The translations under genes and the position numbers were made by a program. The notes under the pieces were generated by a model. The model was not told the origin of the DNA, searched no databases, and saw only the letters and a program-made list of their open reading frames with translations. From contig CAMLER010000030.1 of NCBI GenBank assembly GCA_946478915.1, positions 1-15,999 of the forward strand: 15,999 nucleotides of DNA, read 5' to 3'. This DNA comes from an uncultured Chryseolinea sp. Its GTDB lineage: Bacteria; Bacteroidota; Bacteroidia; Cytophagales; Cyclobacteriaceae. Below are positions 1 to 8,540 of the stretch, piece by piece; positions within the stretch are counted from its first letter, which is position 1; every line of letters begins with the position of its first letter.

Positions 1-1527
1 GCCATGTGGTCTCTCCATGTCACCGGTGGATTCGGTGAAAAGCAATTAATGGAAGCCCTTAGCGACAAAGATGAGTATGTGCGCGCGTGGGCTATACAAA
101 TGCTATGTGAAGACAAGTCAGCCTCGGATGCTGCTTTGCAGGAATTTAATCGCATGGCTGCAAAGGATCCCTCAGCTGTTGTGCGGTTATACCTGGCTTC
201 AAGCCTTCAGCGCCTGGACGAGGACAAAAAATGGGACATAGCCCAGGCGTTGGTTGCCCATGCCGAAGACGCCTCGGATCACAACCTGCCTAAAATGATA
301 TGGTATGGTGTGGAACCGTTGGTTGCCAGCAACAGTGCGCGAGTGCTTGAGCTGGTATCGGAAAACAAAATGCCCATGGTAACCCGATTCGTTGCCCGTC
401 GATCGGTCGACGCAAATGCTGTCGAAGCACTAATCGCACACTTGGAAGAGAAACCGGAATCAACTGCAACACTATTGGAAGGTATGCTCGATGGCTTAGA
501 AGGAAGAAAAGATATTGTTACGCCAAAAAACTGGTCATCGCTGTATCAGACTTTGCAATCATCGAGAGATAGTAAAGTAAAGCAACTAGCCGTTTCGATT
601 GCGCAGCAGTTTGGAGATACTGAAGCAGCCCAGGAGTTTATTGCAACTGTTCGGGATAACGGAAAGCCCAAGGACGAAAGGGTAAAAGCACTGAATGCAC
701 TTGCCCGAAAACAAAGGGTCGAACTTATCCGCGAATTGCCTTCCTTGTATAATGATCCCAACCTTCGCATACATGCTATCCGGGCAACGGCTGAATTTGA
801 TAAGGATGAGCTGGGAAAATTGCTTATCGAAAAATATCCTCGGTTTAACGCGGCCGAAAAACTTGAAACTGTGCAAACCCTGGCATCAAGGCCAGGTTAC
901 GGATGGATGTTAACAAATGCGTTGCGCAGTGAAGTGATTCCAAGATCGGATGTACCCGTTTACGCCGCGCGACAACTACTCCGCGTCGTCGGTAGCGGCT
1001 TTTTGGAGGTCTGGGGTGCTCCATTAGATGAGTTGAGCAACGACCAGACTGCAGCATATAAGAAGTATAAAGGACTTCTCAACGATGAGGCTATTGCAAA
1101 TGGCGATGCGGGCAAGGGTCGGCTGATCTTCAATAATACTTGCGGACCATGTCATAAGATGTACAATGAAGGTGGTGTCCTTGGTCCGGATCTGACGGGT
1201 TCAAATCGCGGTAATGTAGATTACGTTCTGAGTAATGTTCTCAATCCGAGCGGTGAAATTCAGGATGACTATAGAATGGTTGTCATTACTTCCACCGACG
1301 GCCGAACTTATGTTGGCAACGTCGTTTCTGAAAATGAAAGGCAGGTTACATTAAGGATCGTAGGACAGGATGCAATTGTGATCAACAAGTCTGATATTCA
1401 ATCCAGGGAAACAACAGAAACTTCGATGATGCCGCAAGGGTTGTTCAACTCGTTAACAGATGCAGAAGTACTTGATCTGATGGCTTACTTGCGTACGAAC
1501 TCGCAGGTGCGGGCTTCGGCGAGGTGA
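1..1527 (+). CDS. HEAT-repeat / c-type cytochrome protein, 3' part only
   Basis: This is the C-terminal part of a larger protein. The frame is open to the left edge, so the ATG at 4 is probably internal. Counting from that ATG, residues ~15-335 are helical HEAT-like repeats. They are followed by a monoheme cytochrome c domain with CGPCH at 380-384 (heme-binding C380, C383, H384) and a SMMP segment near 475 that could supply the distal methionine. The arrangement matches the PVC-type heme-binding family, whose full members often exceed 900 residues and carry an N-terminal beta-propeller dehydrogenase domain that would lie outside this window. Those proteins are exported and pass electrons in the periplasm; the substrate is unknown. 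The gene ends convergently with the oxygenase gene, with a long hairpin between them. The cytochrome domain is certain; the family is likely. Confidence 0.85.
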   Translation, partial: AMWSLHVTGGFGEKQLMEALSDKDEYVRAWAIQMLCEDKSASDAALQEFNRMAAKDPSAVVRLYLASSLQRLDEDKKWDIAQALVAHAEDASDHNLPKMIWYGVEPLVASNSARVLELVSENKMPMVTRFVARRSVDANAVEALIAHLEEKPESTATLLEGMLDGLEGRKDIVTPKNWSSLYQTLQSSRDSKVKQLAVSIAQQFGDTEAAQEFIATVRDNGKPKDERVKALNALARKQRVELIRELPSLYNDPNLRIHAIRATAEFDKDELGKLLIEKYPRFNAAEKLETVQTLASRPGYGWMLTNALRSEVIPRSDVPVYAARQLLRVVGSGFLEVWGAPLDELSNDQTAAYKKYKGLLNDEAIANGDAGKGRLIFNNTCGPCHKMYNEGGVLGPDLTGSNRGNVDYVLSNVLNPSGEIQDDYRMVVITSTDGRTYVGNVVSENERQVTLRIVGQDAIVINKSDIQSRETTETSMMPQGLFNSLTDAEVLDLMAYLRTNSQVRASAR

Positions 1528-1533
1528 AATAAG

Positions 1534-1608
1534 GAATAAGGGTATAAGGTATAAGGTATATGGGGGAGAGGACATACCCTATACCCTATACCCTATACCT
1601 TATACCTC
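1534..1608. terminator. Heptamer-built inverted repeat, likely bidirectional terminator
   Basis: The gap between two convergent genes is filled with 7-bp repeats of GGTATAA on the left and their complement (ATACCCT/ATACCTT) on the right. The arms at 1541-1560 and 1587-1606 pair at 19 of 20 positions around a 26-nt loop. The position and symmetry suit a terminator serving both strands. It lacks a clean U-tract, and its simple-repeat nature suggests that arm length may vary between strains. Confidence 0.5.
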
Positions 1609-1634
1609 ATGACTTGACCCGCTTACGGACTACC

Positions 1635-2585
1635 TTACTCCCATCGCAAATAGCCAAGCAACTTCTGCCCCAGAGGCGAAAGCCTTGCAACAGGATTTTG
1701 CTTTTCACGTTTCAACGCATCGCCAGGAAATGCATAACCTTCCATAGCATCACGACTTTGCCAACTGTTAATACGCCATTGACGCAATTCCTCATTATCT
1801 TCTTGTGCAGGCATCATGGCAATGTATTGGGCAATTCGCACTTTGTTTCCACTTGTATTCGCGCGAATACCATGCGGTAACAGACTATTAAAAATCAAAA
1901 GATCACCCGCTTCAAGTTTCACCTTTATTACTTCGAAGCCGGTTGTATCGGGTTTATAGTAATCGCGGTCCTCGGGTTGTGTTAGTTTCCACTTGTCGTA
2001 GGTGCGGTACAATTCAGGAACGCATTGAAAGCCACCCATGCTTTCATCGGTTTGATCGGCAAGTGCAAGTACACCCTGAACATTTTGAGGCTTGGTTTCC
2101 GGATTGTAATCCCAATGGATGAACCCTTTGTATTCAAATCCCGGACGCATGGGAAAATTGAGATTGGCGCGATCTATCGTAACCCACAACTTTTCTGTAC
2201 CCCAGATATCAACGAATGCTTCGTATACCCTTGGCGTTTGACGGTTGTCCCACAGGTACTGATGGTTGTAGATTTCCACCATCCCAGTGTTATTCAGCTC
2301 CTTCATCTGCATTTCGACGTTAGGTCGTTTATACCAGCTATCAATATCATTCGGATCTTTGCCTTCGTACTGCCAGAGGTAATCAGCAAGTCTTTTTGCC
2401 TGCTCCTTCGGCACAGCATTCTTGATTACCACATAGCCATTGGAGACCCAAAACTGCCAGTCACCATCACTAAGCACGCGCAGTGGATTACCATTGCTGC
2501 GATCGTTCAATTTAATCGGACTTGATTTCGCTGTAGAGGGATTACCTGGAATCTCCTTGTGGGCATTCATGGTTTCTACCTTCAT
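1635..2585 (-). CDS. Phytanoyl-CoA dioxygenase (PhyH) family Fe(II)/2-oxoglutarate oxygenase
   Basis: A 316-residue cytoplasmic protein with no signal peptide. Family members use non-heme iron and 2-oxoglutarate to hydroxylate small molecules. The iron-binding triad is visible as H157-W-D159 (within FIHWDY) and H238 (within LLPHGIR), with R250 placed to bind the 2-oxoglutarate carboxylate. Length is normal for the family. ATG at 2585 is used here; ATG at 2570 (residue 6) is equally possible because the first ~35 residues are not conserved in character. An exact TACTTTTG promoter box lies ~50 nt upstream. The gene stands alone, divergent from the mla operon and convergent with the cytochrome gene, so context does not reveal the substrate. 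Confidence 0.85.
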   Translation of the reverse strand: MKVETMNAHKEIPGNPSTAKSSPIKLNDRSNGNPLRVLSDGDWQFWVSNGYVVIKNAVPKEQAKRLADYLWQYEGKDPNDIDSWYKRPNVEMQMKELNNTGMVEIYNHQYLWDNRQTPRVYEAFVDIWGTEKLWVTIDRANLNFPMRPGFEYKGFIHWDYNPETKPQNVQGVLALADQTDESMGGFQCVPELYRTYDKWKLTQPEDRDYYKPDTTGFEVIKVKLEAGDLLIFNSLLPHGIRANTSGNKVRIAQYIAMMPAQEDNEELRQWRINSWQSRDAMEGYAFPGDALKREKQNPVARLSPLGQKLLGYLRWE

Positions 2586-2636
2586 ATTGCTTCTGTTGTG
2601 CGCTTAAAGGAAGATATAATAGTTAATGTCAGACTT

Positions 2637-2644
2637 CAAAAGTA
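2637..2644 (-). promoter_or_regulatory. Bacteroidota -7 promoter box for the PhyH gene
   Basis: The minus strand reads TACTTTTG, an exact match to the Bacteroidota -7 consensus TAnnTTTG, about 50 nt before the PhyH start codon. No clear -33 TTTG partner is present. The same octamer serves the lipoprotein cassettes later in the window. Confidence 0.45.
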
Positions 2645-2661
2645 AAGAGACCGGGCTCTTT
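2644..2661. promoter_or_regulatory. Inverted repeat AAAGAG-N6-CTCTTT, candidate operator
   Basis: A perfect 6-bp inverted repeat with a 6-nt centre sits in the divergent region between the PhyH gene (-) and mlaE (+), immediately upstream of the PhyH -7 box. That placement suits a regulator site covering the -33 region. It could also be a short hairpin of no importance. Confidence 0.3.
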
Positions 2662-2781
2662 CGCAGCTTATGCGGTGAATGAGTACTCAATTTAGTCAAA
2701 AAAGACAAACCCGGGATAATCAAACTGCGCTGAATCTTGACAATTATCATTTGGGATTTTGACGAACATCAGACTTTTTCA

Positions 2782-3591
2782 ATGTTACACCGAACATATT
2801 TGATCTTCAATGATCAAGCAGTGGCACTTCAAAGGACATACAGGGCATTTCTCGATGAAGTTGGTGACACAGCTCGGTTTGCACTGCAATTTTTTATTCA
2901 GCTCTTTAAAAAGAATCCGGAAGTTGACGAATTTCTGAGACAATGCTTTTGGGTGGGGTACAAATCGATGCCGCTTGTCGGCATTACGGCATTTATTATG
3001 GGACTTGTCCTAACCATTCAATCAAGGCCAACATTAGTGGAGTTTGGAGCTGAATCGTTGCTCCCGTCAATGGTTTCCGTCTCACTCGTCAGGGAGATCT
3101 CCCCGGTTATAACGGCATTGATATGCGCAGGTAAGATCGGATCGGGTATGGGCGCTGAACTGGGATCTATGCGCGTAACCGAACAAATCGATGCCATGGA
3201 TGTATCGGGAACAAATCCATTCAAATACCTGGTGGTGACGCGCGTTATGGCGACAACATTAATGTTACCGGTTTTATGCAATCTTTCCAACGCGGTCGCA
3301 CTCTACGGAGGCTACATCGGTGTTAATATACGAGGTGCGGTGAGCTGGCATTTGTACTGGACTCAGGTATTTGACGCGTTGAGCTTCGGCGATGTAGTAC
3401 CCTCGCTGGTCAAGACTTTCTTTTTTGGTTTTGCTATTGGAATTATAGGATGCTATAAGGGATTCAATTCACAGAAGGGTACAGAAGGCGTCGGTCGTTC
3501 TGCGAACTCGGCCGTGGTTGTAGCCTCGGTTCTGGTTTTTCTAATAGATCTCATCGCTGTTCAGATCAGCGATCTCCTTGGACTAACTTAA
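2782..3591 (+). CDS. mlaE: MlaE-family ABC transporter permease
   Basis: Inner-membrane permease of an Mla-type (MCE) lipid transporter, which moves phospholipids between inner and outer membranes. With the ATG at 2782 it has 269 residues, normal for MlaE. An in-frame TTG at 2737 would add 15 residues that do not look like family sequence, so it was not chosen. Hydrophobic segments lie around 57-80, 94-115, 148-180, 208-224 and 243-266. The conserved MlaE cytoplasmic stretch is seen at ~118-140 (GKIGSGMGAELGSMRVTEQI then DAM). The gene is first in a tight operon: mlaF begins 4 nt after its stop. Substrate direction cannot be told from sequence. Confidence 0.93.
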   Translation: MLHRTYLIFNDQAVALQRTYRAFLDEVGDTARFALQFFIQLFKKNPEVDEFLRQCFWVGYKSMPLVGITAFIMGLVLTIQSRPTLVEFGAESLLPSMVSVSLVREISPVITALICAGKIGSGMGAELGSMRVTEQIDAMDVSGTNPFKYLVVTRVMATTLMLPVLCNLSNAVALYGGYIGVNIRGAVSWHLYWTQVFDALSFGDVVPSLVKTFFFGFAIGIIGCYKGFNSQKGTEGVGRSANSAVVVASVLVFLIDLIAVQISDLLGLT

Positions 3592-3595
3592 ATCT

Positions 3596-4333
3596 ATGAA
3601 AAACGCTCCGGTCATATCAGTTAACAATCTTTTCAAGTCGTTTGGAGAAAATCATGTCCTCCGAAATTTTTCGTTGACGCTTGGACATGCTGAGAACCTT
3701 GCGATACTGGGCAGATCCGGGTCGGGTAAGTCTGTTCTTATAAAATGTATTATCAACCTGATCGAAGCCGATGATGGCAGGATAGTGGTTTTGGATCAAA
3801 ATATCAGTGACCTTACGAAGGATGAACTAGATCAGCTCCGGGCAAAAGTAGGCTTCTTATTTCAGAGTAATGCGTTGTACGATTCGATGACCGTAAGAGA
3901 AAATCTGGAATTTCCATTGCGTGTTCATTGGGAAAAAAGCAGGCGCGAAGCAGAATCTGAAAGTGCTGTGCTTGAAGCACTGAGCGACGTTGGTCTCGAA
4001 CACACAATTGACATGATGCCTTCCGAATTGTCAGGTGGAATGCGAAAGCGTGTTGCCCTAGCCAGGACTCTGATTCTTCGTCCAAGGATTATCCTTTACG
4101 ATGAACCAACCACCGGGCTAGACCCTATCACTGCAAGGGAAATCAGTGAGCTCATGGTAACCGTCCAAAAAAAGTATAATGCGTCCTCCATCATCATCTC
4201 GCACGACATGAACTGCATTGACATAACATCAAATCGCGTGATCATGCTGATCGATGGACAGTGCTATGCGAATGATACATATGCAAACCTTCGGCAATCT
4301 TCGGATTCCAAGGTTAGAGAATTCTTTGATTGA
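3596..4333 (+). CDS. mlaF: MlaF-family ABC transporter ATPase
   Basis: Cytoplasmic ATPase that powers the MlaE permease. All ABC motifs are intact in its 245 residues: Walker A GRSGSGKS (39-46), Q-loop Q90, signature LSGGM (145-149), Walker B IILYDE (165-170, catalytic E170), D-loop GLDP (174-177) and H-loop H203. Length is typical for MlaF. The start is the ATG four bases after the mlaE stop, and mlaD follows 8 nt after its own stop, so the three are almost surely co-transcribed and probably translationally coupled. Confidence 0.95.
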   Translation: MKNAPVISVNNLFKSFGENHVLRNFSLTLGHAENLAILGRSGSGKSVLIKCIINLIEADDGRIVVLDQNISDLTKDELDQLRAKVGFLFQSNALYDSMTVRENLEFPLRVHWEKSRREAESESAVLEALSDVGLEHTIDMMPSELSGGMRKRVALARTLILRPRIILYDEPTTGLDPITAREISELMVTVQKKYNASSIIISHDMNCIDITSNRVIMLIDGQCYANDTYANLRQSSDSKVREFFD

Positions 4334-4341
4334 TTGTTTAT

Positions 4342-5352
4342 ATGAAAAATAAAAAAGTCAATAATGCAAAAGTTGGGTTGCTCGTGTTAGCGGGCTTGGT
4401 TTTTCTTATCCTTACACTTTACATGATTGGAAAAAACCGGAACCTGCTCGGGTCTACGTTTTCAGTAAAGGCGGTTGTCAACAATGTAAATGGTCTGGTA
4501 CCTGGCAACAACGTGAGGTTTAAGGGAATAGATGTAGGAACAGTAAAATCAATAAGCGTTGCAAATGATACAGCCATCTATGTCGTTATGACCATCGACG
4601 AAAAGATGAGGGCATACATCAAGAAAGACGCAATCGTTTCTATTGGTACAGATGGCTTAATGGGGAACAAACTTGTCAACATCAACTCAGTTGGGGCTAA
4701 TGCCGACCCTATCGAAAAAGATGATGTTCTGCTTTCGAGAAAACCTGTCGAAACTGATGAAATGCTGAGAACACTTAATACGACAAACAACAATATTGAG
4801 CGAATTACGAAGAACCTGTACGAAATTACCGTAAAACTTAATAGCAGTGAAAGCTTGTGGGCACTTCTGTCCGATACAGTTATGACAAAAGATTTGAAGA
4901 AAGCGGTTGTTCATTTCAAGGATGCCGGCGCAAATACAGTTTCATTGACAGCGTCGGCAAAAAATATCGTCAACACGCTTGACGATGGTGAAGGAATAGT
5001 GTATCAACTGTTCAAAGACACGACATTGACTCACCAATTGGCTCATTCCCTCGAACAACTACAGGATGCAAGCAACCAGACTTCATCCATGATGACTGAA
5101 TTAAAGGGCGTTATCGAAAATGTAAAGCAAGGCGACGGCACAGCAGGTCTGGTGCTGGCCGACACCGCGCTACGGCAACGGTTATTGAACACTGCCGTCA
5201 ACATTGAACAAGGGACCGATCGCTTTAACGAAAACATGGAAGCGATGAGATCAAACTTTCTCTTCCGTAAATATTTCAAAAAAATGGAAAAGCAGCAGTT
5301 GAAGGAGCAGCAGGCGGCAAAGAAAAATTCTGGCTCGACCTCGCAACATTAA
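4342..5352 (+). CDS. mlaD: MlaD-family MCE-domain lipid-binding protein
   Basis: Periplasmic substrate-binding component anchored in the inner membrane. The ATG at 4342 gives 336 residues; an in-frame TTG at 4330 overlapping the mlaF stop is a poorer start. Residues ~11-29 form one membrane anchor, followed by an MCE domain at ~37-120 with the typical G-LVPGNNVRFKGIDVG turn (51-66). Residues ~135-320 are long, charged and probably helical; in MCE proteins such tails form a hydrophobic tunnel across the periplasm. The C-terminus is lysine/glutamine-rich. Last gene of the mlaEFD operon. The outer-membrane and soluble partners (MlaA, MlaC, MlaB) are not nearby, which is common outside Proteobacteria. 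Confidence 0.92.
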   Translation: MKNKKVNNAKVGLLVLAGLVFLILTLYMIGKNRNLLGSTFSVKAVVNNVNGLVPGNNVRFKGIDVGTVKSISVANDTAIYVVMTIDEKMRAYIKKDAIVSIGTDGLMGNKLVNINSVGANADPIEKDDVLLSRKPVETDEMLRTLNTTNNNIERITKNLYEITVKLNSSESLWALLSDTVMTKDLKKAVVHFKDAGANTVSLTASAKNIVNTLDDGEGIVYQLFKDTTLTHQLAHSLEQLQDASNQTSSMMTELKGVIENVKQGDGTAGLVLADTALRQRLLNTAVNIEQGTDRFNENMEAMRSNFLFRKYFKKMEKQQLKEQQAAKKNSGSTSQH

Positions 5353-5720
5353 AATGACGGGGCAATCGTTCTTGATGCAAACCATCATTTGTCACATTAG
5401 AAATAAACCTATGGTTGTCAGCCAAACCAGGTATCTGCCTGTTCAGCATCCTCAAAAATGTTATCTAACTTTAGATTTAAGCGCCCCCGAAAAAATAGGA
5501 TTGACCCCTGCCCGCGGAACTTGTATTATAAGCTGACCGTGTAATACGTTGACTGATCTGGCGCAAAGCCGGTGTCAAAAAAAACGCGTTGCCCATGCGC
5601 CGGTTGGGATACACTCGTTATTTACCATCCTTAGTGGGACCACAAAAAATTAGCAGTCCGTCGCAGGTACCGGATATATATCTTCCCGCAACCAGAATCC
5701 TCTAATTAAATTAAACCATG
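5353..5720. other. Intergenic region between convergent mlaD and dehydrogenase small-subunit genes
   Basis: No credible gene seen in these 368 bases. A weak inverted repeat TGATG-N5-CATCA lies at 5373-5387, just after mlaD. A second pair, GGCGCA (5560-5565) and TGCGCC (5596-5601), flanks an A8 tract (5577-5584; T8 on the minus strand) and could contribute to termination of the minus-strand operon. Neither is a textbook terminator. Confidence 0.3.
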
Positions 5721-6281
5721 TTAGTAGACCCAGGCACCATCTCCTTCCCTAAAGGGAATGCAACCCTCATAACGGCCGGGGATGGGTACATATCTTAAGG
5801 CCTGCGTTGCACCGGGTTCAGATGAAAAGAATCCCCATACAGTTAATTGATTTAACATTGTAAAGAAATGTACCTGATCCTCTCCCTCACTACTAGCTGT
5901 CCTAGATTCATTGTCAAAAAACAGCAGCAACTCATTTTTCTGTTCCGTTGTAAGTTTAGTAAATGAAGTATCATATTTTTTGCTGGTTGCTTCCCGAATA
6001 GTTGAGATGCCGTCAAAAAATGCTTCTTGTTCCTCTGGACTGTAGCACTCTGTTACAATTACCTTCATAAACTCGCCGATTTTGCTAGCTTTCGCTCCAG
6101 GGGATGATGCGGTGGCAGGAAGGATCGTTTCGCCAATTTCATCAAGCAACATCAGCATGTCATCGCTAAACTCTTCAATCTTAGTTTCATCTCTGCTGCA
6201 TCCGGAAAGAAAAGCCTGTGAACCAATTATGGCCGAACCCAGTAAAGCTGCCGTGGCGGATAAAGCTTCTCGTCTGTTCAT
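5721..6281 (-). CDS. Gluconate 2-dehydrogenase subunit 3 family protein, Tat-exported lipoprotein
   Basis: Small (186-residue) subunit of a membrane-bound flavoprotein dehydrogenase. The N-terminus has a twin-arginine signal (MNRREALSATAALLGS) ending in a lipobox LSGC with C28 as the lipidated residue, so the protein is probably exported folded by Tat and anchored to a membrane. In known gluconate and glucoside dehydrogenases this subunit carries the leaderless GMC subunit across the membrane with it. That fits here: the GMC gene lies 12 nt upstream on the same strand and its product has no signal. Residues ~35-186 match the helical subunit-3 fold by eye. The usual third subunit, a cytochrome c, is not in the operon. 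Confidence 0.85.
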   Translation of the reverse strand: MNRREALSATAALLGSAIIGSQAFLSGCSRDETKIEEFSDDMLMLLDEIGETILPATASSPGAKASKIGEFMKVIVTECYSPEEQEAFFDGISTIREATSKKYDTSFTKLTTEQKNELLLFFDNESRTASSEGEDQVHFFTMLNQLTVWGFFSSEPGATQALRYVPIPGRYEGCIPFREGDGAWVY

Positions 6282-6293
6282 GGCTATTGTTTT

Positions 6294-8024
6294 CTACAGG
6301 TTTTGTTTATTAAGCTCCGATACAGCATGATTAGCCGCTCTTGCTGTCAAGGCCATATACAGTATGGATGGACTTTGATTTCCAGTACTGGTCATACAAG
6401 CACCATCTGTTACAAAAACATTTTTGCAATGGTGTAATTGATTCCATTCATTGAGCATGGAGGTCTTTGGATCTTTCCCCATTCGCACCCCACCCATCTC
6501 GTGAATGTCAAGTCCAGGAGGCTGTTTATTATCAATTGCTTCCAATACTTTTCCTCCTGCAGATTCAAACATCTCGCTGCCTTGTTGAAGAAAATCTTTG
6601 ATCATCTTTTCATCATTGTCGTCATAATCTACCGAGGTGACCAATAGCGGTATCCCCCATTGGTCAACTTTATCTTCACTCAATCGAACATGATTGGATT
6701 CCTTCATGATTGTTTCCCCCTGCATATACATATATGCTTCCCAAGGTCCGGGGGTGCGCAACCGTTCTTTATAATCAGCACCAAGCCGCGGGGCACCACC
6801 GTTTTCAACACCACGGGTCCGATATGCTCCAGAGAAGCTTGTGAATCCTCCTACGTAATCCATCTCCTGTTTGCCAAGATTCCGGTAATTGGCAATAATG
6901 CCTTCAGTGGGATTTCGTACATAGTAATACTTATCTGTAAAACCTTCGAAAGCAGCCCTGATGAATCCTCGATAAATGTGGAAGCCAATGCCTGTTCCCA
7001 ACGTATCACTATCATTCCCCAACCCATTCGGAAAGCGTTCACTCGATGAGTTGAGTAAAATCAAGTTTGTGTTGAGCGCAGAAGCATTGACAAAAATGAT
7101 CTTCGCGAAATACTCAATTATTTCTTTAGTATTCGTATCAATGACGCGAACTCCCGTAGCTTCACCTTTTGCATCATCGTATATGATCGAGTGTGCAACT
7201 GAAAATGGTCTAACGGTTAGGTTACCCGATTTTTCTGCCCAGGGCAATGTGGCTGATACGGAACTAAAATATGCACCGTAAGGACATCCGCGCATACAAA
7301 GATTTCTAGCCTGACACCGGCCACGTCCCTGTTTTACGTGTAATTCGTTCGGCTCAGAAAGATGTGCCCATCTTCCCTGAACATATAATCGATTCTTATA
7401 ATGCTTTAAATAAGATTCTTTTAAATGTTTCTCAACACAATTAAATTCATAAGGCGGCAGAAACTCTCCGTCAGGCATTGCATCGATTCCATCCTTATTT
7501 CCACAAACACCAATAAATTTTTCAGCATGAGAATACCAGGGAGCTATGTCCTTATAACGGATGGGCCAATCGTGCCCATATCCCAATTTGGCGGGAGCCT
7601 CAAATTCGTAATTACTCCAACGCTGGCAAGCTCTTCCCCAAATAATTGACTTCCCACCAACCTGGTATCCCCTGATCCAATCGAATGGCTTCTCCTGGAC
7701 ATAAGGATGATCAATGTCCTTGATGAAGAAGTGAGCGGTGTCTTCACCAAATCCTGCTGACTTCGTTATTAGGGGATTATCTTTATAAAACTGATAGCTC
7801 ATCCTGCCGCGATGTTCCAACTCCCATGGAGCTTTGTTCATTGTAGGATAGTCCTTGAGATGTTCAATATTCCTGCCTCGTTCCAAGACAATTGTTTTCA
7901 AGCCCTTTTCACAAAGCTCCTTCGCGGCCCATCCTCCACTAATTCCAGAACCAATTACGATCGCGTCATATGTCTGCAAGGTCTTCGCTTTGATATTGAA
8001 GTGTACTTTGCTTGAATCATTCAT
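6294..8024 (-). CDS. GMC-family FAD-dependent sugar/alcohol dehydrogenase, catalytic subunit
   Basis: A 576-residue GMC oxidoreductase. FAD binding is shown by the N-terminal Rossmann motif G25-S-G27-I-S-G30 followed by acidic E48. The C-terminal GMC domain carries HEMGGVRMG (catalytic H508) and TGNQSP (N549), the His/Asn pair typical of sugar dehydrogenases. A cysteine-containing stretch CQARNLCMRGCPYGA in the middle is characteristic of the subset that pairs with subunit 3 and could bind an iron-sulfur cluster or be structural. No signal peptide, consistent with export by hitchhiking on the Tat-bearing partner. Likely oxidises a sugar or glycoside (for example gluconate or a glucoside C3 position) and passes electrons to a cytochrome; the substrate is not determinable. 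A one-mismatch promoter box (TAGAGTTG, minus strand, 8057-8064) precedes it. Confidence 0.9.
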   Translation of the reverse strand: MNDSSKVHFNIKAKTLQTYDAIVIGSGISGGWAAKELCEKGLKTIVLERGRNIEHLKDYPTMNKAPWELEHRGRMSYQFYKDNPLITKSAGFGEDTAHFFIKDIDHPYVQEKPFDWIRGYQVGGKSIIWGRACQRWSNYEFEAPAKLGYGHDWPIRYKDIAPWYSHAEKFIGVCGNKDGIDAMPDGEFLPPYEFNCVEKHLKESYLKHYKNRLYVQGRWAHLSEPNELHVKQGRGRCQARNLCMRGCPYGAYFSSVSATLPWAEKSGNLTVRPFSVAHSIIYDDAKGEATGVRVIDTNTKEIIEYFAKIIFVNASALNTNLILLNSSSERFPNGLGNDSDTLGTGIGFHIYRGFIRAAFEGFTDKYYYVRNPTEGIIANYRNLGKQEMDYVGGFTSFSGAYRTRGVENGGAPRLGADYKERLRTPGPWEAYMYMQGETIMKESNHVRLSEDKVDQWGIPLLVTSVDYDDNDEKMIKDFLQQGSEMFESAGGKVLEAIDNKQPPGLDIHEMGGVRMGKDPKTSMLNEWNQLHHCKNVFVTDGACMTSTGNQSPSILYMALTARAANHAVSELNKQNL

Positions 8025-8047
8025 AGATCATGAGGTTGGTCTACATT

Positions 8048-8177
8048 TCTAAATTGCAACTCTAATGCAATGAATTTCGTCTTTCCTTTCAGCTTCCGCC
8101 AGAATTTTCTCTTTGGCCCAATTACGAGTGAAATCTACAAAGCCCAAAAGTTGTTTTTCATTTGCTGTTCGAGGCTC
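8048..8177 (-). pseudogene. Relic of a carbon-nitrogen hydrolase C-terminal region
   Basis: On the minus strand this stretch reads, without gaps, as a divergent copy of the hydrolase encoded at 9581-10531. The relic has RTANEKQLLGF, a 10-residue stretch, then KILAEAERKDEI; the intact gene has RTGIEKKLWGF, ten residues, then KILAAAGREEEI. About 15 of 34 residues are identical. The nucleotides around 8096-8107 match 9709-9720 exactly. A stop codon lies ~10 codons upstream of the RT and no homologous sequence continues beyond it, so no functional protein can be made. It is an old remnant of a paralogous gene, now in the leader region of the dehydrogenase operon. The rest of 8178-8511 holds nothing I can identify. 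Confidence 0.55.
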
Positions 8178-8511
8178 TAAAAGACAAGGTATAAATCATT
8201 GTGGAAGTATTGAAAACATATTACAAAATGACTTTTCCATCGACGTTAATTCAATATTCATTCGTGATCCAAGTCCTCCAAAAAGAAACTTTTTTGTCGG
8301 ATATTACTTCAAAAACCAAGTTCGAATCAAGGGAATAACTGGTGATTTTGTATTACATGAACGGATGCAGGAGTCTTGGTGTGACATATTTGCGAACGCC
8401 CAGGTGAAACTTTCTAGAACAGGGCGTAAAGTTTCCCAAAACAAGTCTGCAACCTTCCTTAGTAACAGCTACATGGACAATAAAATGGTAAACTTTTACA
8501 TCTCTTTGCAA

Positions 8512-8519
8512 TAGTTTTG
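8512..8519 (+). promoter_or_regulatory. Bacteroidota -7 promoter box for the sugar kinase
   Basis: TAGTTTTG is an exact TAnnTTTG match ending 21 nt before the ATG at 8541. A start site a few bases downstream would leave a short leader, which supports ATG 8541 over the in-frame TTG at 8517 that overlaps the box. No clear -33 element. Confidence 0.45.
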
Positions 8520-8540
8520 ACAAACACATTTAGAATATCT

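Noticed and set aside
1541..1606. Telomere-like repeats
   Set aside because: The TATACCC-type heptamers form a short internal inverted repeat between convergent genes, not a terminal array.
5354..5536. 60-codon plus-strand reading frame after mlaD
   Set aside because: No recognisable features, no promoter or ribosome site, and composition unlike neighbouring proteins; probably chance.
8113..8514. 133-codon plus-strand reading frame before the sugar kinase
   Set aside because: Its first part is antisense to the hydrolase relic and the rest resembles nothing known; it overlaps the kinase promoter. Not supported as a gene, though not excluded.
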